This document shows, in pieces, positions 58,378-64,000 of a DNA stretch of 64,000 nucleotides. Origin of the DNA: Panicum virgatum (Eukaryota; Streptophyta; Magnoliopsida; Poales; Poaceae). Under the pieces are notes generated by a model, which worked only from the letters and a program-made list of their open reading frames with translations, did not search any database and was not told where the DNA came from. Within the stretch, counting starts at the first letter, position 1; every line of letters begins with the position of its first letter. Position numbers and translations under genes: made by a program. Where the stretch lies: assembly GCF_016808335.1 (NCBI RefSeq), contig NC_053148.1:12646063-12710062 (forward strand), written 5' to 3'.

Positions 58378-60244
58378 CTATCTATTCTTTTCCCTAAGTT
58401 CCTAAAAACTCTTATACTATCCATTGTACCTATTTTCTAGGGCAGCCTTGACACTTCCAGAAAATTCTAATCAAAGCCCTATCACTCTCAAAAATATTTA
58501 CAAGGTCCCGAGATCCTTGTTTACTCCCTAAATACCCCTTTAACCTATCATCTCATGCAATTATTCCGAAGCTCGACCACACCATTCCCAATATTATTTC
58601 GGCCATGCCATTAGAAAACCGTCCAACAATATTACTCCTATCTCCGTATCTTAATTATTTCTGATTCGAGCTTAACGATAATGCCTCTTTTTTTTCTGTG
58701 TAATGATTGTATGTTTTGTTTGTGTGCGCCGTAGACACCGGTGTGAACGAGGGAGAACCTGTCGAGGAATTCGCCGAGCAGTACCGCGAGCCGGAACCTG
58801 AAGAACCGTACCGCAAGCAGGATCTCTCGGAAGGCTTTGAAGACGGCAAGTTCAATCCCATCCTTTGATGCATGTTTCTGCCCTAGTTTTTATAAACACA
58901 ACCTAATGGCCTGTTTTATAAAATTGCATATGTTTTACTTGCATGAAAACACGGTTGGATAGCCACCCCTTGATTTGTTATAACCATTCCTTGACTACCT
59001 AGATTAATGTCTGCTTTTGCTTGGACGTTAATCGATATTAGAACACTTAGGACAATACCCATAATACGATTTATTTTATAAAGAAAATGCGTGTGTGTGG
59101 GAAGGGATAAATTGTGGGCTTTCAAAAGAGGAGTATAGACGGGATGGACGGCATTTCTGTGTGATTTGCCGATTGGTGTGCTTGTGCCTGTGTGGCAGAG
59201 CAAGGAGGGAGATATCCATCTTGTCGTGTCTAAGGACCGAGATGGTGTGTCATCTCACCTAACTCTACTTTCGTGCAAACCACTCGACCGTTGAATGGGC
59301 AACGGCGTAGCATAAATCCCACTAGTTGGTGTGGTAGCCATCAGGAGAGCTGAGAGCAACGGGTGACTAAGGAAAAGGGATAAGCCCTGAGTGACTTATG
59401 CCCGGTTATACCTAAGTGAACGGTCGATGACCCCTTGGTGCATCCCATGATGGCTAGTCAGGCTTAGCTATGGTGGGTAATGGCTATGTTGGATCTACAC
59501 CGACACGATGGTGTTCGAGTTGTGGTATCCTACTTGTGGGTAAAGTTGCACACCTCTGCAGAGTTAAGAAACTATTCGAATAGCCGTGCCCACGGTATTG
59601 GGCGAGTTACGGTGTGGTCACATAACTAGTGTTTCTTGGGATGGGCTAGCGTGAGTTGTTTTGAATTGTGTCCGGCAGTTGTGCCGTGTGCTACGACGGA
59701 CGGGGAGTCCGGTAGCAGATTAAAACTTGAACCCCGTGTTACTACAAAAATCTGATTTTCAAAAAGGTTTTCTGTTAAAACAAACCCCTGCATAAAATAT
59801 CATTTTTCTGTAAATTAAACCATAACCTTATCCTTGATTTACCTATGCATATTATTCTGATATAACCCCCCTCCGTGGGTGTGATTGGACTTGCTGAGTA
59901 CGTTTGTACTCACCCCATTCTTACTTTTTATAGAAGAAGACCCAGACTTCATGCCAGACGATGCTGAGTAGGGTTTTCGTTCTACACCCAACCTTGCCTG
60001 TGGTACCGGCCCTGTCGAGATGCCTCCGCTGTCGCAATACTCTGAGCCCGTGCTAGACCCCATGTGGTTTGCAGTCTGGTGTTATGTTGTAGCTTGGTTA
60101 ATTATTATCATTATCTGTATCGAGTGTCCTCCAAGGTTTGTACGGTTTTGAACCATCTGATGTAATAAATGTGGCATCAGCCTCCTGGGACTGGTGTTTT
60201 GTATCACATTTAAGTCTTCTCTTATGAGGGGACGCTTCACGCGC

Positions 60245-60827
60245 CCACTCAGTCATAGTAGTAGATACAAGGAATTGTATCCGTTGGTGCCTTGAGAGGC
60301 AAAGCGTTCTTGAATAAGATCGAGTTTGTATGGTTCTGATTTGAAACCATGGTGCTGACCGGTTAGGATTGAATCCCTCAGTATTAACCAAGTTGGAATA
60401 GCACTATAGAGGTGTAAAAAGCCGTGGCTTAGTATGGGTTTCCTTTTTGAAGGAAGTGTTTTATTAGCACGAAACTAATATGGACTTTGTTGTCCCATTA
60501 GGGGAAGAACTCTTATCGAGTTTTTAGGAGGTATAAGAAGTTTCTTGATAGATAAGAAGACAGGCAGCTCTCGACAACTACTCAAAGTGCTAAAGGAAAT
60601 CAGAACTTCTTTTTGTGTCTCAAGCAAGCGAGTAGCACCCGTCAAGTACTCGAGGCAAAAAGATTCTGCAACGAAGATTCCCATAGAAAACTGAGCAAGC
60701 GGGAAACTTGTGTCAACTTATTTTAGAGTATCAAGAACTCGTCTTTGCTCCTTGAGGGATTTTAGTAGTTTGATCAGTTAGGATAGACCTCGTTTGGTCA
60801 GCCAAATAGCGTCAAAATATCCCAGAC
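60245..60827 (-). other. Non-coding part of the Tat element
   Basis: This is a continuation of the Tat element right of Tekay copy 2. It contains scattered 'cgagtagt' and 'tactcgag' motifs also found at 37250-38600. No ORF with family features is seen. Confidence 0.5.
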
Positions 60828-61690
60828 TACTCGATCAGATCGAGTAGTATGTCCTATACACGGACTGGATTGATTTCTAGAATAGGACTGTTAGGATTGA
60901 ACTCTGTCGAGTTAACCAAGACATGAATATTCTAGAAATATCCCAAACTTACTCGAGCTGGGCGATTAAGGTGTCCTACCTGAGGACTGGAGTAACTCTG
61001 AGGCAAGTCTATTAGGTGCTAACCCCGTCGAGTTGCCCAAGACGAAGGTGCCAAAAGAGTATGCAAGACCTACTCGAACCGGCGAGTAGGGTGTCCTTTT
61101 AACCAAGGACTGGAGTAATCATTAAGATAGAACTGTTAGGTACGAATCCCGTCGGGTTGCCCAAGACATAAATGTCAGAAAGATATCCAGAACTTACTCG
61201 AGCGAGGCGAGTAACATGTCCTTTTAACCAAGGACTAGAGTAATCCTTAAGACAGAACTGTTAGGTATGAACCCCGTCGGGTTGCCCAAGATGTAAATGT
61301 CAGAAAGATATCCAAAACTTACTCGAGCGAAGCGAGTAAGGTGTCCTTTTAACCAAGGACTGGAGTAACTCTTGGGCAAGTCTGTTAGGTACTAACCCCG
61401 TCGGGTTGCCCAAGACGAAGGTGCCGAAAGAGTATCCAAGACCTACTCGAGCCGGTGAGTAAGGTGTCCTTTTAACCAACGACTGGAGTAACTCTTGGGC
61501 AAGTCTGTTAGGTACTAACCCCGTCGGGTTGTCCAAGACGAAGGTGCCGAAAGAGTATCCAAGACCTACTCGAGCCGGCGAGTAGGGTGTCCTTTTAACC
61601 AAGGACTGGAGTAATTCTTAAGACAGAACTGTTAGGTACGAACCCCGTCGGGTTGCCCAAGATGTAATTGTCAGAAAAGTACTCGGGTAA
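60828..61690. repeat. Tandem array of a ~122-125-bp unit in the Tat element
   Basis: Units begin 'tactcgag' followed by a GC-rich 'gcgagtaag'-type segment. They recur at about 60951, 61071, 61197, 61321, 61444 and 61566, with a degenerate first unit near 60828. Each holds 'gtgtccttttaaccaagg' and 'ccccgtcgggttgcccaag' with slight variation. Two subtypes alternate, one with 'gacgaaggtgccgaaag' and one with 'gatgtaaatgtcagaaag'. Tandem repeats in the 3' non-coding region are known for Tat/Ogre elements and can seed satellite DNA. Confidence 0.9.
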
Positions 61691-61909
61691 AACTCATAAA
61701 ACTACTCGATAGCTGCTCCAATGCTGAGCGTGGCTTTCGAGATGGGGTATTGGTTCGTGTGAGCGAGAGCCAAGTAGTCGATATAGGGAAAAATCAACTT
61801 TATTTGGATTTGTCGAAATTACGATAGCCGTAAAGTGACAGACTCTGACTCTTAAGACCTACCCCTTGCTCGTTGAACATGAGCAATGGTTTATATGACA
61901 GGATAAAAC

Positions 61910-63964
61910 TTATTTGGAGATAAAACTAATCTTTAGGAGAGTATCCTTTAGGAGAGGTGCCGCAAGGGCCTTGCGGAGTGAGTCACACTGGAAGATCATG
62001 TGAGAGCTCTTTGGGTGGATAAAGCACTTGCGTAGCAGTACTTTGTTGATCCTGTTTCTACCCTGGGATGTTTCACCCTGGTGCGGGGTGCGCGGTTTAC
62101 CCTGAGGACGGGTACTGGTAGTTACTGGCTTGTGCTTCTTGAAGGATGCGGAAGCCTTTGGCGGAATGCGGTAGTTGGAAGAAGGGCTGTAAGCCTCGAC
62201 TTCCTCATGTTCCTTTCTCCTTGAGATGATGATGTTGCGCGCATCACGCCCAACGTTGATCACGCTGCAAAGGTCGCAGTTGGTGTAGTCGTAGTTGTCG
62301 CCTTACTGTTCCTGTAGGCTGTTAGCGAGGCGCTAACGCCTGAACGCCCTCTTCTAGTTGAGCTGGCGATGATGTTCGTAGAGATCTTCTGTTGGATACT
62401 GCTCATCCAATTGGACGGTGACGGTCACCGCCGGCGGAGCAGCTGGTGAATCCTCCTTGGTAGTAGCTTGGACTTCAGTGATTGCGAGAGGAGTAGTTTC
62501 CATGTTGTCGGAAAGGTACTCGTCGAAATCATTAGAATTGTAGTCGTCAAGGTTGAGATGCTCCGTGGGATCACCCTCGGGTTCTTCAGAGATGCGAACC
62601 ATGAGGATCTCACGGCAAAGGTCTTGAATTTCTTGGTCTTGTTTGCTTGGGGACGGGTCCAGCGGGGTGCTCTGTTGGTAGGGTAGATCCGCTGGCTGTG
62701 AGCCAGGGAAGTTGGGATCTTGATTCTTCCTTAGGTGCACCACCCGTCCTTGCGGGGTTGCATATATGACCAAGTTAGGGAGGGAGTCCTGATTGGACTT
62801 GGGATTCTTAGCCAAGTTGGATTCGACTTGCTTGCTATACTAAATTAGGTCATCCAGCCGGTCCTTCGAATCGGAAGAGTACTCGGATTCGGAGTCTGTT
62901 AGCCCACCAATTTTAGAGTATGTATGCTTTGGGTGAGCGAGAAGCGGGATGCCCATCTTTATACGGAGGGCGTTCTCGTTCATCCAGTGTAGCTATGATT
63001 GAGTAGGAGTCAGCCCCTCAGGCTCCTTGATCCAGGGTTTATCAAAGATTGAATATCTGGATTGTTCTGGAGCTTTGGCTTTTTTCTTTTTAGGCTTGGC
63101 CAATTTCCAAAGAGTGTCAGCGTGTTTGGGTGAATTGGCCGTGGTGTCCATGAACAGCTCGATGTTGTCAGACGAGTCCTCAAGATCATCGAATGGTTCA
63201 AAGTTCTCGAGACCGTTCATGAAACGATCAAAGTCCTGATCGAATGAGAACTCGACTGGTTCTGGAGTCCGAGTGTGGGCAGGTTTCGGTGAAGGGTTCT
63301 GAGGTATCCTGGAGATAGACGGTCCCAACCGAACAAGCTGGGGGTTTGTCTCACCAGATCCCCCATAGATTCCTCCTCCCATTCTCTGTTCTTTGTTTTG
63401 CAGAGTGTTTTCAGCTATCTTGATGCAGTCGATGAGCTTTGAATTCACCCGATCGATCCCTGAGAGCATGTCTCCCGACCTTTTCTGTGGTGGGTTCAAT
63501 GCTTCGGGGTTCTGCTGTGACGTAGATGAACTGAGAGTAGTTTCTGCAAGTTTGATGCAGCCCCCAATTGATCGTGAAGCTTGATCTACTCCACCGAGTA
63601 ATTCGGAGTTTTTGATCTTAGGGCTTTTGATCGTATTGAGATGCGTCAAGTATTTTCCAATGGTTTTGAAAAAGTGAGGTTTTTCGGGATTGGTGTTTGT
63701 GTCGAACTCGACTGAACCGAGAGTTCGGGTCGGAGTTGACACGTTTCCTGGGTTGTCCGAGTGGAGTTCGAGTAGAACTCTTTTTCCGTCGAGATCCGCA
63801 GACTTGCGGGTGTCGGCGACTTGGGAGCTGGTTTTCGATTTAGGTGAGTTAGGCGTGACAAGGTGGCTAGAGAAGCCTCCCATTCCGTCAGCCGTGCATG
63901 CCCAAGAACCGATGAAAGCGATCGGGTGCTGTAGCCTAAGAGGGGGAGGTGGTGAATTAGGCAC
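61910..63964 (-). pseudogene. Decayed gag of the Tat element (minus strand)
   Basis: Three open stretches lie in one frame (63964-62993, 62815-62354, 62263-61910), separated by in-frame stop codons (TAG near 62993, TAG near 62844, then three stops between 62353 and 62264). The first ATG in frame is at 63883-63881; translation from 63964 would need GTG. Parts resemble Tat/Retand gag, such as CDLCSVINVGRDARN and a Lys-rich basic region (LAKPKKKKAKAPEQ). A Cys/His-type segment (KCFIHPKSSHMIFQCDSL) lies near the end. No protease or RT follows. The acidic N-terminal third is typical for the long gag-region ORFs of grass Tat elements. Confidence 0.6.
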
Positions 63965-64000
63965 TATTAAAACCTTAACCTATGGCTCCAACTAGTTTGC
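63965..64000. other. Window edge
   Basis: The last bases should be leader sequence of the Tat element upstream of gag on the minus strand. Its 5' LTR and primer site are outside the window. Confidence 0.3.

Larger units (their letters stand above)
41967..60239 (+). mobile_element. Tekay-type chromovirus (Ty3/gypsy), copy 2, nearly intact
   Basis: A complete LTR retrotransposon with exact duplications 'cgcgc' at 41962-41966 and 60240-60244. The order is LTR, iMet primer site, aORF1, aORF2, gag-pol, polypurine tract, LTR. The two LTRs look nearly identical, with stretches of hundreds of bases unchanged (for example 43200-43600 against 53733-54133), so the insertion is young. Its coding lesions are few: one TAG in aORF2, two TAGs and one single-base insertion in gag-pol. 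The 3' LTR is split by a younger element (54219-58377). It lies in the non-coding part of the Tat element. Confidence 0.92.
52501..60239 (+). repeat. 3' LTR of Tekay copy 2, split by a nested element
   Basis: LTR sequence is 52501-54218 and 58383-60239; the part between is the younger element 54219-58377 plus its target duplication. Together the halves match the 5' LTR along its whole length, with scattered single-base differences. The TATA box (near 53719), the splice donor (near 53874) and both mini-ORF exons are kept. Confidence 0.9.
36796..64000 (-). mobile_element. Tat-lineage gypsy element, minus strand, non-autonomous, extends past the window
   Basis: The 3' LTR is at 36796-37211 with the polypurine tract beside it. 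An ORF antisense to the element follows (38887-41811, +). Tekay copy 2 is inserted at 41967-60239 with 'cgcgc' duplications. A tandem array (60828-61690) and a decayed gag on the minus strand (61910-63964) come next. No protease, RT, RNase H or integrase was found between gag and the array, so the element lacks pol or lost it. The order gag, tandem repeats, antisense ORF, 3' LTR is like Grande/Tat elements in grasses. The 5' LTR should lie right of 64000, and 'cttag' (36791-36795) should reappear beyond it. Confidence 0.7.

Noticed and set aside
60828..61690. Regular repeats considered as a CRISPR array.
   Set aside because: Units are 122-125 bp without unique spacers, in a plant retrotransposon.

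Overview
The window is nuclear DNA of a grass, most likely a panicoid relative of sorghum, sugarcane, Miscanthus, Setaria or Panicum. The reasons are very GC-rich coding exons, GT-AG introns, grass-type MITEs and SINEs, and nested Tekay, Tat and copia-like LTR retrotransposons. The species is an inference; nothing in the sequence names it. Only two host genes are supported: the last exons of a probable RRM-type RNA-binding protein (183-913, +) and a complete two-exon UDP-glycosyltransferase of the UGT85 type (32621-34195, +). Nearly everything else is transposable-element DNA.

Left block (1-28722). After the RNA-binding gene and a tRNA-derived SINE (1677-2190) comes a poly-A retroposon (2400-28705). 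Its 17-bp target-site duplications lie 26 kb apart because later elements landed in it. A small solo LTR (3334-3807) and an old chromovirus (Tekay copy 1, 4203-28119) are inserted in it. Copy 1 in turn holds a solo LTR (11747-13243) and a copia-like LTR element (14732-25281). Between the LTRs of the latter lies, antisense and with introns, a captured piece of an AAA-ATPase gene (18325-23846). One exon of that gene is split by a hAT MITE (19311-22894), and the MITE holds a tandem LTR-internal-LTR-internal-LTR array of a short non-autonomous element (19339-22664).

Middle island (28723-36795). The UGT85 gene sits here with a SINE and several MITEs (30846, 31161, 35056, 36231).

Right block (36796-64000). 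A Tat-lineage element on the minus strand runs past the window end. It has a 3' LTR (36796-37211), a broken multi-exon ORF running antisense to it (38887-41811), a ~122-bp tandem array and a decayed gag (61910-63964), but no visible pol. Tekay copy 2 (41967-60239, perfect TSD) is inserted in it and is nearly intact. Its 3' LTR holds a minus-strand non-autonomous element (54219-58377) with a 52-bp minisatellite.

The most unusual signal is in the Tekay family. Both copies carry two extra, mutually homologous ORFs between the primer-binding site and gag. The first ends in repeated TQT motifs like those that bind dynein light chain LC8. Both copies also have, inside the LTR, an exon-intron-exon arrangement that would encode a small acidic peptide.
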